Assembly: GCA_029532625.1 (NCBI GenBank)
Contig: JARFXM010000007.1
Coordinates: forward strand, 310,001 to 374,000
Source of the DNA: Lomentospora prolificans
Lineage: Eukaryota > Ascomycota > Sordariomycetes > Microascales > Microascaceae
Direction of reading: 5' to 3'
DNA length: 64,000 nt
Shown here piece after piece: positions 31,309 through 43,055 of the stretch. Position 1 is the stretch's first letter. Each line of letters begins with the position of its first letter. Made by a program: the position numbers and the translations under genes. The notes under the pieces are model-generated. The model ran no database searches. It was not told the origin of the DNA and saw only the letters and a program-made list of their open reading frames with translations.

Positions 31309-32079
31309 GTTGGCCGCCCTTGGGAAATGACACCCGTCCAAAAGCTGAGGTAGAGAAGGTGATGTGATGGGAGATGAAAGTGGGACGAAGCTTCACGAAC
31401 CAGTCGACCCCTCACAGTTTAGGCCAGCGGGCCATATAGTGCACGGCCAGTATATGCACTGTAGGGCACGAAGCTGCCGGCGTGTAAGTCGAGAAGTCAT
31501 GGATTGGAACAATTCGGTCCCCAGGCTTCGCTCTACCGAACGGGGAGGATCTAGTCAGGTCTAATTCCATAGTACAAGCTTGGAAATGTTAGGAAAGCCC
31601 AGAATATTCAAATAGTAGCTCCTTCCCATTTAGCTTTGGAGCAAACTAAAAATGCGATGCCCTATGTTCCAATCCCGTCGCGCCTCCCATCATCGTAGCG
31701 TGCCGATTCATCTCTCGAAGAATCGCCTCGCACCTTCTTGGCCTCACTGCCTTCCAAAAGGAGATAGTTGGCGATATATGTCTCCTTTTTTGCCGAGATT
31801 CCCGAAACTACCTCAAACCCTTCGCCATCCCAACCTCAAACGTACTCTGCTCATGGCAAGCTGTGATAACGTGTACGCCGATAGCAACCGCTCACTTCTC
31901 TGATAGCCAAATATGGTCTTCATCAAACATCCCATCAAACATCCCCTTCACGTATAGTGCCTCTGTAGACCGCATCCTCTCGTAGACTGCTTCTCCTATC
32001 CATCTCGAAGCAGAACTTGTAGACCCTTCGTATGCGCTTTCTCCAACATTCATTCCCGCAAGCCAGGTCGACCAGCGCC
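31309..32079. other. Divergent promoter region atg12 / F-box-like gene
   Basis: 770 bp. No coding potential beyond a possible 16-codon N-terminal extension of the F-box-like gene from an ATG at 32032. Confidence 0.5.
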
Positions 32080-34764
32080 ATGGCGGACCTCCCAGCAGTA
32101 TGGATTCCCTCAGTGGAAGATGATGCGAATTCAGTCCACGAATGTGACTCTGATAGACCACGGTGGCTAGAGGATGAACAAGAATGCAATGCGGCGTGCC
32201 GCAAGCGCGTCAGAGATATCCTTGCCGAAGTGGAGAGGATGCGCCGGGTGATCCGGGGACTAGAGCAGGAGAACAAACGTCTTGAGATTCAGCTCAAGGC
32301 ATCGAAACGCCCCAAGAAAACCCAAAGAGTAAGGTCGGCCCCAGAATCCGTTGAGAAGTTTGTTTTTTTCACTAACAACGTCAAGACCTGGCCCGCCGTT
32401 GCCAGGGGCGAGCAAATGCAGCCCTTTGACGGCCCTGAGCGGGATATAACGCCTATGGATATATATAGGCTTAGCTGCAAAGAGGAGAACACGAACCACA
32501 GGATCGTACACCCTTCGCTGTCCCTGGTCCCCCCGAGTACTGGCATGATCAACCGGATCTGCAGTGAACGTAGGAGGCTTGAAGAACGAATGAAAGAACT
32601 CGTCCTCAAACCTCAGAAGCGGCGACTTTTCCTCGAGTACGCCCCTCAGCGCATGTCTTTCTTTTTCGAGGATCTGCCTAAGAGGGTCAAGCTTTTGATC
32701 TTCAAATACCTATTCGAGTATCCGGATACTTTAATCCATGCCATCTCTCGCCTCGATCCATACGCAATGCCTATCGACACTCCAACCATTGGAGGCAAAC
32801 GGTCAGGCCTGCTTAATCGTTTTCACTTCACTGGGCGTCGCTCCAGCGGGAATTGTAGTCTCAGCCTCGCCAAGAATGGAAACGACCTTCTGGCGCCCTT
32901 GCTTGTCTGCAAGCAGTGGTGCTTCTGGGGTATACACGTCTTCTATGGCAGCAATAAGTTTGCGTTTAGCTCTGTAAGCCATGCGCCCCTCTCCGCTGCT
33001 TTCCTACGCGTTGCTAACGAACTCTGAAAATATAGCTCGGTGAATTCAGCAGGTTCACCCTCGGTATCGGCCAGGCTCGAAGGGAAAGGCTCCAGCACGT
33101 CGAGTTATGTTGGGTCGGCAACCAAGGCATCACCATGGAGGGCCACTCACGCCGGACCTGGGCCTTGGCTACCCTCTGTGACATGGCCAGGCTGCGGAGC
33201 CTCAAGATCTACCTCGACGAATCGTCCACGGGCGCGGTGCGACGACAGTACGAGGAGGTCTCTCATATCGCATACTTGGCGAAGAAGACGGCAGGCCAGC
33301 CCAACTATCGTTTGACGCGGAACCTTTGGTGTATGCAGGGCCTTGACTACATCAGGCAACTCCGTGGCCTTCGGTCCATCAAGTTTATTGACTTGATGAC
33401 AATGGAGCCGGTCCGTGACTGGTCGTTCATCCTCAGCCTGGAAATGTAAGTACTGAGACGGGAAGCAGGCACGATCAATAATTGGCATAAAAGTGCAGGC
33501 TAACCGTCCCTGTAGCACATGTAAGCGTGAGAAGACTCAATTACGCGAGGAGCGGGCGCGCCTTCAGAACCTCAAGCCAGCCGTGAGCGGTTTCCGCGCC
33601 GCCCAGTCGGATTGGGACATTGTCACGGTCCATTACGATACCGACTGGCATCCGCCCCACGTGCACTTTGAGGACAACGAGATGGACTTCTACCAGCCCA
33701 TAGAGTACGCTGTAGGTGTGGCTGAATCTTTTCCACGTAGCGAAGAATCATCGGCAGGATCGCCTCCCGCACGAAGCGACGTAGCGCCATCAGATGGCGA
33801 GTTCGGCCCTGGCTTGGGCCGTTCGATGAACAGGACTCCTCATGCTATCAAGGCCGTTGGCAGACCCAATGGCCCCGTAAACCATGTTAGGCCCCTTGGT
33901 CGACATGGAATCCCACCAGATAGTAGTAGACAGGTGAATGCACACCCCCTTCGCAACGTAACCCGCAGTATGCGACCCCCCTCTCCAGTGGCACCAAGAT
34001 ATGCTCGTAGTACTTTGAGCTCCGGCAGCGCCACCCGATATAGCCCAGGCATCAGCGCTTCCACTCTCCCCGCACAACCCCGGAGCGTTGCCGGCAGCGA
34101 CCACGCCGCAAGTGACGCATCCGGCCTCTTCGTAGGCAGCCCGCCACTGTCCGAGGGTGATCTAGACCTCGAGCATGCTCGCTACAGCCCTGAACGTGAG
34201 GCGACCCCACCTGGGGATTTGCTTCTCCCAACCACAGTAGTAGACGAGCTCGAAAGCGACGAAGACGACCTAGACAGTGTGAAGGAGCCAGCGGGCGAAG
34301 CTGACGCCGGCGGCGACAGCGACGACCAAGTTCAGAGCAACAACGCGGTCCACGGACCTCACGGACTGCCCACGACGGCGGGTAAGATGCCGCGGAAGAC
34401 TCCTGTGCCCCCACCCGCCACGGTAGTAGACGAGATCGGAAGCGACGAAGATGACCTAGACAGCGTGAAGGAGCCGATGGGCGAGGTCGACACCGCTAGC
34501 GCCATGGAGGGCGACGAAACTAGGAACGGTAACATGGAACAATTGGTTCACGGCCGACCTACGACGGCGGGCAAGGGGCCGCGCAAGACCCCTGTGGTAG
34601 AGGTCATTGTTATCGACGATAGCGATGATGATGAGCCCGAGATCGAGTCACGGATTTCGAGGGAGATTGGCAGTCTTAAGAGGAAGCATGGGGAGAGCGG
34701 CGAGGAGGAGTCTCCCGGTAAGAGGATCAAGGTTGAGGAGGATGAGGGAGAGGTGGTGACTTAG
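32080..34764 (+). CDS. F-box-like nuclear protein with SUMO-interaction motif
   Basis: Exons 32080-32973, 33036-33445 and 33516-34764 give 850 residues. I chose the ATG at 32080 for its strong context (GCGCCATGG); an in-frame ATG at 32032 would add 16 residues. No named orthologue recognised. Residues ~40-75 form a coiled coil (RKRVRDILAEVERMRRVIRGLEQENKRLE). Residues ~192-235 resemble an F-box or the related fungal DUF7730-type start (FFFEDLPKRVKLLIFKYLFEYP), followed by CKQWCFWGIHVFYGSNKFAF, as in fungal F-box-like proteins. The last 300 residues are disordered: a 62-residue acidic unit occurs twice (34234-34605), then a SUMO-interacting motif (VEVIVIDDSDDDE, ~796-808), basic nuclear signals (LKRKH, PGKRIK) and a sumoylation consensus IKVE (839-842). 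A ubiquitin-ligase adaptor role is inferred only from the F-box-like segment. Confidence 0.75.
34234..34605 (+). repeat. Two tandem 186-nt coding repeats
   Basis: Unit 1 spans 34234-34419 and unit 2 spans 34420-34605. Each starts TVVDE, contains SDEDDLDSVKEP and ends around PTTAGK-x-PRKTPV. The period is exactly 62 codons, so the duplication preserved frame. The middle parts have diverged while the ends are almost identical. Confidence 0.85.
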
Positions 34765-35774
34765 ATGATTACATATCTTGCTCCTGTAGGTCGTTTGGCT
34801 GAGGCAACAAGAGGATTATCGAGATATCCGGACCCGAGAGCTCAATATTGACCTAGTTACTGGGTAAACAGTTAGTTATCGAACGGGGGAAGACGCAAAT
34901 AGGTGCTCAATTATCTTTTACCCTTAGCAGAGGTAAAGAAAAAGCCCAAAGACAACTAATACATTATTACTTCAACTTTACCTGGACCATAATCCTGCAT
35001 GTGCTGAGCCTCTTGTGGCCAAGATATCAAACAGACGTGGCACATCAGACAGGCTGGTCAATATCCATCAATACATTGTAATTATTCACCTTTCTTAAAT
35101 ACGACCAGTACCGACATTGAACCCATTATATACATTGCGACTCCCTTGATAGGGTGTTCGTTCAAGCTTGCTGGCCTTGCCCTAATTGATGTATCCTTCA
35201 GTCGAACGTAACTCGACCCGCTGCCGCTCCGCCGGCTTCCCCAGTGCCTTCATTAGATTCAGGTTTGTTTGTGTGTGTGCGTGTGTGTGCGCGAGTGTAA
35301 AGACAAGTGTATGCAATGCTACCCCTTTCCCAGCTGTCTTTCCGATGCGTATAATGCCCAAGAAGCATGCAAATGCCAACAGAATTCCCGAAACGATGCC
35401 CCGAAGTTGGTGGTATAATGAGTGAAAACAAAAACGTGATGGTAAACGAGAGAATAGAAACAAAGTCGCATCGAGGTATGCTAACAGACAGAGGGCAAAT
35501 GCTGGGCCAAGTACATGATACCCATCTCAGCACAGCCAGTTCCTGCAGGGCAGGGTATCACAGAAGACATTCACGCGTTTATGTAGACCAATGAACATGC
35601 AAATGCATACAAGCAAGATAAGTGAAGGTTTGGCAAGTGCAACACTGCACAACCAATGTTGGAGTCAAGACAGGGGCGACAATCAAAGTGTCCAGCGGGG
35701 CGAGAAAGGATTGAAGTTGGCATCAAGTGGTGCGAGACGTAGCTCGTAACGATATTTCTCGTAGAAGCATTTGC
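34765..35774. other. Convergent 3' region with GT repeat
   Basis: 1.0 kb between the F-box-like gene and dbf4. AT-rich at first, then a GT/GC-type dinucleotide tract at 35271-35290. No supported frame. Confidence 0.5.
35271..35290. repeat. (GT)n microsatellite
   Basis: Two GTGTGTGTGC units in tandem, preceded by GTTTGTTT. Simple repeat in the 3' region downstream of dbf4. Confidence 0.8.
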
Positions 35775-37982
35775 TTACCACGAGTGCACGTTGACGTCGT
35801 TGTCGTTATGGTGTGGGAATTTGGCAGGGCGCTTTAGAGCCTTCAAGAGCTCATCAAGTTCAGCCCAGTTGTCCAGACATTCTGCGAACTTGCGATGCTT
35901 ACGAGAGACGACGTGCTAAAGAAAAGGGAAAGAAAACTGGTTAGTTTCATTGTTATCATCGATCGGAAGTTTCCAACGCACCTCATCAAAATCGTCAAAC
36001 TTGTCCATGCAGTTCTCGCAGTAACCGGGCTTCATATCCTTCTTGCTCTTCTGTACAGGAGGGGCGGGTGCTTGAGAAACCGCCGTCTTAGCCCTGCTTT
36101 CGCCTTCATCGACGGTTTCGACGGTTCGGCTATTGGCTCTGCTCAATGTGGTAGCTCGGCTTGAGGGACCATCCACACTATGGGTAGCCACAGAGCGGCG
36201 GGCATCCACATCGTTGTGCTGGGCGGCAGGAGCGGTTTTCTGCAGAACCTTCTTCTGAAGGTTATGCAGTTCTTTGCTTGTACCAGCCTTAGCACCTGGC
36301 ATTCCCGCATTCGACGAAATGACCTGAGAGCGGATAGCCGAAGTAACGTTCGAGGGTTGTACACCGGATGCCACCGGTTCCCCAGCGAATACGCGCCCTG
36401 TGCCAGCGCGTCCGGTGAAAAATTTCTGTGACGTGAAGTCGAGGTGCTTAACGCCGGCGTTAAGGTCCTTGGGAGGGTGGAAGATATCGGTAGGCCTCAC
36501 GCCGTAAGTCAACCGGTTCTGGCTGTCCTTGGTTTCGGCAAGAGGGTCGGCATATTCCTCTCGAGCTCGCTTGCCAGGGACGCGGAGAGGCAGAGGCTTT
36601 GCAGGCTTCTGGCTAGACTCTCGTTCCGTCGCCGCGGCAGCTTTGGCGGCAGCTTCCTTCGCGGCTTTCCTCTCCATAGCGCGTCTCAAAAGTTTGGCAT
36701 CAGCCATACTCTCGTCAACGAATGGACAACGACCCTGGCTCACAGTTTTGAACTGAGGCCATTCTCCGTCCGTCTTGTCTGCAACCTTGGGATACTCCCT
36801 AACCATGATAGGCTTGGTCTTCTCATCCATGTCGTAGACGTAGATGTAGGGGCCGCGGAAGTAGTTGAGCTCCTTTGTCACGGCCTTGGGGTCGCGGTCG
36901 GAGGGGCCGTTGAGGCGCTCACGTCGGAGAAGCTTGGCAAGGTCGTCACCGCGAGATTGCTCGCGAGAGCTGACAGATTTGGAAGCGTACGGGTCACCTT
37001 CCAAGAGGCTATCCAGGATACGCTGAAGCTTTTCGACAGTGTATATACGCTTGCCCAAGTCCCTAGCCTTGCAAAGGACATCGTTGTTCCTTGCAGCCTT
37101 TAACCGTGTAAGATCGTCCTGTGGCTGGGCTCGACGATTGCCCAATTCGATGAGCATCCTTCGGCGGGATTCGGAGGAACAGTCGAGGAGAGACGGGTTG
37201 ATGGTCTGGGGTTGCTCTTCCGTGTCGTCGTCACGCTTCGAACGGGCGTTTTGAGAGGCGTCGTGTGCGGCAGAAGGATTGGGTTGGGGTAAGGACCGGG
37301 TGGTGACGACGTGGGTTACATCGATAGAGAAGAACTTTTCTTCGCGCTACAAGGGAGACGTGATTTTAGTGATGGTCTTCTACCTCACCGCTGGACGCAA
37401 TTCAACGGCAACATGTGTTGTCGCCTTGTGCACTTAGGAATGATAACTTACGGCGCCGAGATAGACGATATGCTTGACGAGCTTGGCTCGAACATCGTCG
37501 GGGACGCTATCAAAGAAGAAGACCATGCGGGGAAATCTAGCCCTATACTGCTTCTGCCAGCTAATAAAGTCCTTCTCATGGACTCGCTGGGACTGGAATG
37601 CCTCGGTGGAGGGAGGCACCGCCTGGGGCTTGACAGCCCTGGCACGCTGGACGTGAAGGACAGGCCTGGACCTAGAAGCTAAGGAGCCGGGAGAGCGGAC
37701 TGCACGGTGAGAACCACCCTCGAGCATCTGCTTTTTCAACGGAGGAGGCTGTCCATAGGTCTCCTCGCGTTGGATGCTGGCGATCGACCGCTTGGCCTTG
37801 GCCGCAGCAGAGCCTCTCAAGGGTGAATTGGCGGCATTGGGATTGCTAGACAACGGTGGCCGCCGAGCGGTCGTCGTGGTCACGATTGGCATGCTCGGCA
37901 TAGCTGAGAAGTCAATTGTGGGAGGGAGCAGCGTCGGGGGCGGCCGTCGCGTAGCTGCTGGGGAGAGAGATAACGCTGCCAT
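35775..37982 (-). CDS. dbf4: Dbf4, regulatory subunit of Cdc7 kinase
   Basis: Exons 37982-37452, 37346-35982 and 35915-35775 give 678 residues. Dbf4 activates Cdc7 to phosphorylate the MCM helicase at replication origins; in Aspergillus the orthologue is NimO. The BRCT-like motif N is around residues 150-200 (RMVFFFDSVPDDVRAKLVKHIVYLGA, then EEKFFSIDVTHVVTTRSLP) and is restored by removing intron 1. Motif M is at LNYFRGPYIYVYDM with TKPIMVREYP, which contacts Cdc7. The C-terminal Dbf4 zinc finger uses Cys620, Cys623, His633 and His639 (YCENCMDKFDDFDEHVVSRKH), and its two halves lie on different exons, joined exactly across the 66-nt intron 2. The last exon encodes 46 residues and ends in HSW. 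Between motifs the protein is Ala/Lys/Arg-rich and disordered. Confidence 0.92.
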
Positions 37983-40300
37983 AAACCGATATTAAGGTGG
38001 AATTCTCCACTAACATCTAATTGTTTGCGGAAGGAGCGTGGATTTGGGGATCTATTAATCCGTCGTATTATTTTTTTCCTTCTTCTCTCGACGTTGTGGG
38101 TGCCGAAAGGGGAGGGGCTGCCTCTTGTTGTTGGGTGGAGTTGGCTGAAGAGACGGAGGTAGTGTGAAGAGCGGTGGTTAGTGGTGGTGGTTGCCGAGTC
38201 CGCAGTGACTAGCACGCGACGTGATTGTCCGACACGTCTCGACTGCTTGGGGGGGGCAAGGGCAGCAAGTCACGGTGGAAGCAGGCGAATAATATCGAGT
38301 GCTATTAAATCATGGATAATAAACGAGAAGCAAGAAATAGAAAACGAGAAAATCACGACCAAGGCTATATAGAAGCACTTGTTTCCTTCCCTTCTTTTGG
38401 AGTGGGCTGGAAGAATTTGGAGGTCAATCTGGAGTTGGGAGGGTGGGAAGGTTGTGGAGGTGAAAGGAAGGAGGTGGTCGAGTCTGTCTCAAGCAGGGCT
38501 TGGGAAACCTGGGAAGGCGCGCTTGTGCCTGGGGCCTGGTTACGGTTTTGCTGTTGCTGTCAACACACGCACGCACACACATACAAGTACACACACACAT
38601 ACACCACGTCCTTTCCCGGTTCGGAGGTTAATAAACACGCTCGGACCAACCACGCCTGTAATCCGCCCCAACCACACCAACCACGCTTGACTACTGTCGA
38701 CTGTACCTGCGCTACACGACGCTTCTACTATTATACAACCAGCCAGCGCTATTTGAGCAAGCTCCCCACCGCCCATCCGCCATGCTTGCCAGGCCAGCAA
38801 CACGAATAATCAATTCCAACATAAATTTGCGCGTGCAGCACCACACCTGCACCTTCTTCTGCCTGGCAACCGAGCCGCGCTATTACTACAAGAAGGCACG
38901 CACCATTCGTGACCCGTTTTTCCCTGCCACATATTATTTTGCGCCTCTGAGTTTATTTGGAGCTGCACACTCTGGCCAGAGCTTGAGTAGAATAATAACT
39001 ATGCCACATAAGATCCCGTGCGTTACCAACCCGCTCTATTACTCTCTACTGCCACCTCCATCGGTATTAAGAGGTGGTGGGGATCAATATTTTTTCTCCG
39101 AATCTCTTAGTTTGTTCTCCAATCTCATATTTTGTAGACTTGCATGCTCTTGAATGTTTTGGCGCGTTTTACTGTTTGCCCCTCGTGAGCGATCTGCATT
39201 GTGCAAAGCTACTTTTTGCTACAGTTGCACCAGACTCTAGCTCAAACAGCAAGCCAATACGACGTTGGTGGTGGAAAGTGGGGGAGCCCCAATTCAGATA
39301 TCTGGTCGACGAAGCAACACGCTCTGTTATGCTTACCTCGGACGGCTTGGCATGCCGGTCTTTGTTTTGCTACCTTTAAAAACAACAATTCAGATGCGAC
39401 TTTCCCAGTTGCTCATCTTTCCCTGCAAGGTCGCGTCCAGAAAGTGGATTTCCAGTAATTGAAGACGCATTTGTAAAAGTAATTTGGGGGAGTACAACGG
39501 ATGTCAATTATGAGAGAAGCAGAAAATGAGGCTCAAACACACCATGACATCAATCCACCCGAATGTCTTGAAGCTCGAGATGGCCGTCCGGGAGCCCAGA
39601 GCTCAGGGTCACACACAAGCCTAAGACCATGACATGAGAAGGCCGATGAGTGTAACATGAATGTGCCATGAATGTGCTCATGCCATGGCATCACTCGAGT
39701 TCAAATGTACTGGCAGCCGCCAGCGGCTGGCTACCGCTGAAAGTAACACAGCTCGGCGCGACAATGGAGACACAATTTTCTGCAAGTCCGGACCGGACAT
39801 CTTCGGCTCAGACAACGAAATTCTTCACTTACACGACCCTCCTCTCCTTCACCGACTTGGTAATTGCAGGCGGTTCCCCTTCCTGATCCCGGGGACCACA
39901 ATAGCCTTGCAACCTTTTATCGAGGAAAGGGTTCGAATGCGCGCCTTGGCAGCTTTGAAAGGTATACCGCAGCCTGCAAAGGGCACAGGGTTCTTGAGGG
40001 GCTGTCTTCATTGATACCTATGTTAAAGGTCGCGATAGTGACATATGGTATACGGCCATCTCCTCAGGTCTTGGTTTCTTTTCACTAATATTCATTCCTT
40101 TCAACTACATTAGTCCAATCTTTGTAAACAATTCATACCATCAGTCGCCCAGTCGAACTCGAAGACTCAGGTTGAAAAAGGGGACACACCGGCCTTATCT
40201 ACTCTTCTTCACTTTATCCGTGTGATGAGCTTATGAAGTTTGGTCCCGATAACATACATCTACCTATCCTAACCCTTCCTAGCTACTACTCCCACTCATC
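37983..40300. other. Divergent intergenic region between dbf4 and icp55
   Basis: 2.3 kb. Contains a CA-rich microsatellite (38562-38605) and T-rich patches. Several plus-strand frames overlap in different phases without any recognisable domain. ATG-rich stretches such as that near 39655-39690 look like chance. Confidence 0.45.
38562..38605. repeat. CA-rich imperfect microsatellite
   Basis: ACACACGCACGCACACACAT followed by more ACACAC units; imperfect dinucleotide repeat in the intergenic region. Confidence 0.8.
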
Positions 40301-41888
40301 ATGATACCCTCCACAGTTATGGCTCGCTCTCTGGGCCGCTTTACCCGCACCACCCTCTCCAAACCTGTTCGAACGGCCCTGTCTATGAACAGATCACTCT
40401 GCTTCACCGGCATTCACTCTTCCCAATCCCGCAACTTCTCCGCAGCCCAACCTCTCCATGAAGCCGTCAACGCATCCGACCTTCAGTTCGGCCAGCCCCT
40501 TCACGAGACCCATCCCCATATAGTGAAGGCCGGCGAACGTAAGAATCAAGTCCTGTAGCCCATTTTCAACCGTCCCGCTAACCAAGCCTCCAGTCACACC
40601 CGGCATCACCGCCCAAGAGTACTATGACCGACGTCTCAAGCTCTGCCAGCACCTCCCCAAAGGCTCCGTCGTCCTCGTCGAGGCGGCCACCCTAAAATGG
40701 GCCTCCGCCTCCGTCTTCTACCCCTTCCGCCAAGACTGTAACTTCCTCTACCTCACCGGCTTCCAAGAGGACAGCGCCGTCGCCGCCATCCACAAAACCT
40801 CGGACCACCCCGACGACGTCATCTTCCACCTGTTCGTCCACGGCAAAAACCCCGCCATGGAGCAGTGGGCCGGCCCCCGCTCGGGCGTCATCGCCGCCGG
40901 CGACGTCTTCAACGCAGACTCCGCCCACGACATCACCGAGCTCTCCCTTCGCCTCCCTGAGATCCTCAAGCACGCCACCAAAATCTACGCCGACATCCAG
41001 AGACCCAAGCCCGGCACCGATGGTGGCAAGCTCTGGGAGCTCCTCCACGAAGGCGCCCGCACCGAGGCCTCGATGCGCGCCCTCGGCAAAATCGAGCGCC
41101 TCGGCCCCATAATGGATAACCTCCGCATGATCAAGAGCGAGGCCGAAATCGCAAACATGCGCCGCGCCGGTCGCAACGCCGGTCGCGCCATCACAGACCT
41201 CATGCGCCGCGAGTGGGCCTACGAGCAGGACATCGCCACCGCCCTCGAATACGACGTCAAGCGCGCCGGCTGCACGGGTCTCTCCTTCATCCCCGTCGTC
41301 GCCGGCGGCAAAAACACCCTGTGCGTCCACTACGTCCACAATAACGGCCCCATTCCCCGCGACTCCCTCATCCTCGTCGACGCCGGTGGCGAGTACGGCA
41401 ACTACGTCAGCGACATCACCCGGGTCTGGCCGCAGAACGGCCGCTTCTCCCCCGCCCAACGCGACCTGTACGAAGCCCTCCTCAACGTCCAGAGGCGCTG
41501 CGTCGCCCTCTGCCGCGAGTCTGCTAACAACTCCCTCAACGACATTCATCGCGAGGCCCGCACCGGCCTCGCCACCGAGATGGAGAAGCTTGGCTTCTCC
41601 TCCGCTTTCGGCCACATCGACAAGCTCTTCAACCATCATGTCGGTCACTACGTTGGCCTCGACGTCCATGATTGCGCCACCGTCTCCAGGAGCATCCCCC
41701 TCAAGGCCGGTCATTGCGTCACCATCGAGCCCGGCGTCTATGTCCCGCATGATAGCCGGTATCCCGCGCACTTCCACGGCATGGGCATGCGCATCGAGGA
41801 CTCGGTGGCCGTCGATAAGGACTCAGCTATCAACCTCACCGCAGAAGCCGTAAAGGAGATCGCGGACATTGAGGCCCTCCGAGTGTAA
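40301..41888 (+). CDS. icp55: Mitochondrial intermediate cleaving peptidase 55 (Xaa-Pro aminopeptidase family)
   Basis: Exons 40301-40538 and 40594-41888 give 510 residues. Icp55 removes one residue from the new N-terminus of proteins already cut by the mitochondrial processing peptidase, stabilising them. The first ~50 residues are Arg/Ser/Thr-rich without acidic residues and end in SRNFSAAQP, a good presequence with a processing site. The 55-nt intron precedes the conserved LTPGITAQEYYDRR start of the mature enzyme. The N-terminal domain has FRQDCNFLYLTGF. The pita-bread metallopeptidase domain shows the five metal ligands in VDAGGEYGNYVSDITR (two Asp), GHYVGLDVHD region (His), TIEPGVYV (Glu) and RIEDSV (Glu). 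A second ATG at 40319 would also leave the presequence intact. Very high GC at third positions opens a long antisense frame that I reject as coding. Confidence 0.93.
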
Positions 41889-43055
41889 ACGGAGTATAAA
41901 ACCCTCTAGGGGGGGCCGGGGGGGGGGGGTTGGAAAATAAAATCCATTTTGTATTTTTAGCCATAGCTGGGATTCCGTTGTATTCTACATCCAATTCGTT
42001 TTCCGTCTGGGTTCCCAATATAAATATCAGTGATGAAAACTTCCTATAGGACTCAGCTCACATTGAGCTACTTTGCTCATATCTAAAGCCCGATGGGTTA
42101 CCGTCAGCCCTTACTATGTCAGCCCTCTCATTCCCGTGAAAATAGCTACGAGTCATCATAGGAGGGTTCCTTTCTACGGTGACTGACTGACTACACGTCG
42201 TTCTGACATCTATACCGCGCACCCCCCTTCCCCCGCCGGGGGGATGCACCACCGCACAGCCAAAGTCAGAATCAGCCATAGAGAATCGAAAACTTGCTGA
42301 AAAACTCCCCCAGTCTATCATGGAATTTGTATTTATGCTCCTCCACGATTCTCATTTCTACATATATCCATCCCAATCAAGCCGAATAACTAGTAGTGAA
42401 ATCCCTTCCAACACGGCGAACAGCACAGATCGTTATGAGAGAGACATAATACAAGACATGGCAAAAGGCCACCCTTGTTTCAAAAAGTGATAGGAGCGGT
42501 GCGGTGAAGAGGCCCCCAATGTCTTGCTTGGTGAGGGGGACGAGGCGCAGCTCTAATCGGGCGTGAACAAGCTGGTATTCCGAGACATGCCACAAAACCA
42601 CTTCTTTTGAGACGAACATCTCATAAGAGGCCGAGAGCCACCTCAAATACGGCAAACATAGGGCAAAAGCGGTACATCATCATGTCTTTTTCCCTTCATG
42701 GAACGAGGGGTCGTTAAAACACTTTTTGACAGAGAATATAACTGCGCATGTTCTCGTAACGGTAATAGCAAAGGAGGAAGAAAGCAAGATGTAGATAGGA
42801 GGGAGAGGGGAGTGAAGCGGCTCCAACTCTGGTGTGGTAACGACGACAGTAGCGCACATTGGGGATTAGAGTGAGGCTCACGAGAGGGTTTCAGGAGCGA
42901 TAGGATACATGAGAGAGCCCGAATCAAACAGTGCCGCCAAACGAAGAAAGGGAAAACAGAGCCCGCGCCACCAACACCTGGAAAATGGTGATAAAGCACA
43001 GAAACACAATCATTATAACGACTGGAAGAAAAAAGGCGTGGTGGGATGTGAAGGT
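41889..43055. other. Convergent 3' region with G-run
   Basis: 1.17 kb between icp55 and the bHLH gene. Starts with a G7-CC-G12 run 21 bases after the icp55 stop. A short GC-rich hairpin-like sequence (CCCCCGCCGGGGG) lies near 42229-42243. No frame with a domain. Confidence 0.5.

Noticed and set aside
40692..41777. 361-codon open frame antisense to icp55
   Set aside because: It is a by-product of the very high GC at third positions of icp55. Its sequence is Gly/Val/Asp/Ala-rich with no domain, and the sense strand has complete metallopeptidase motifs.
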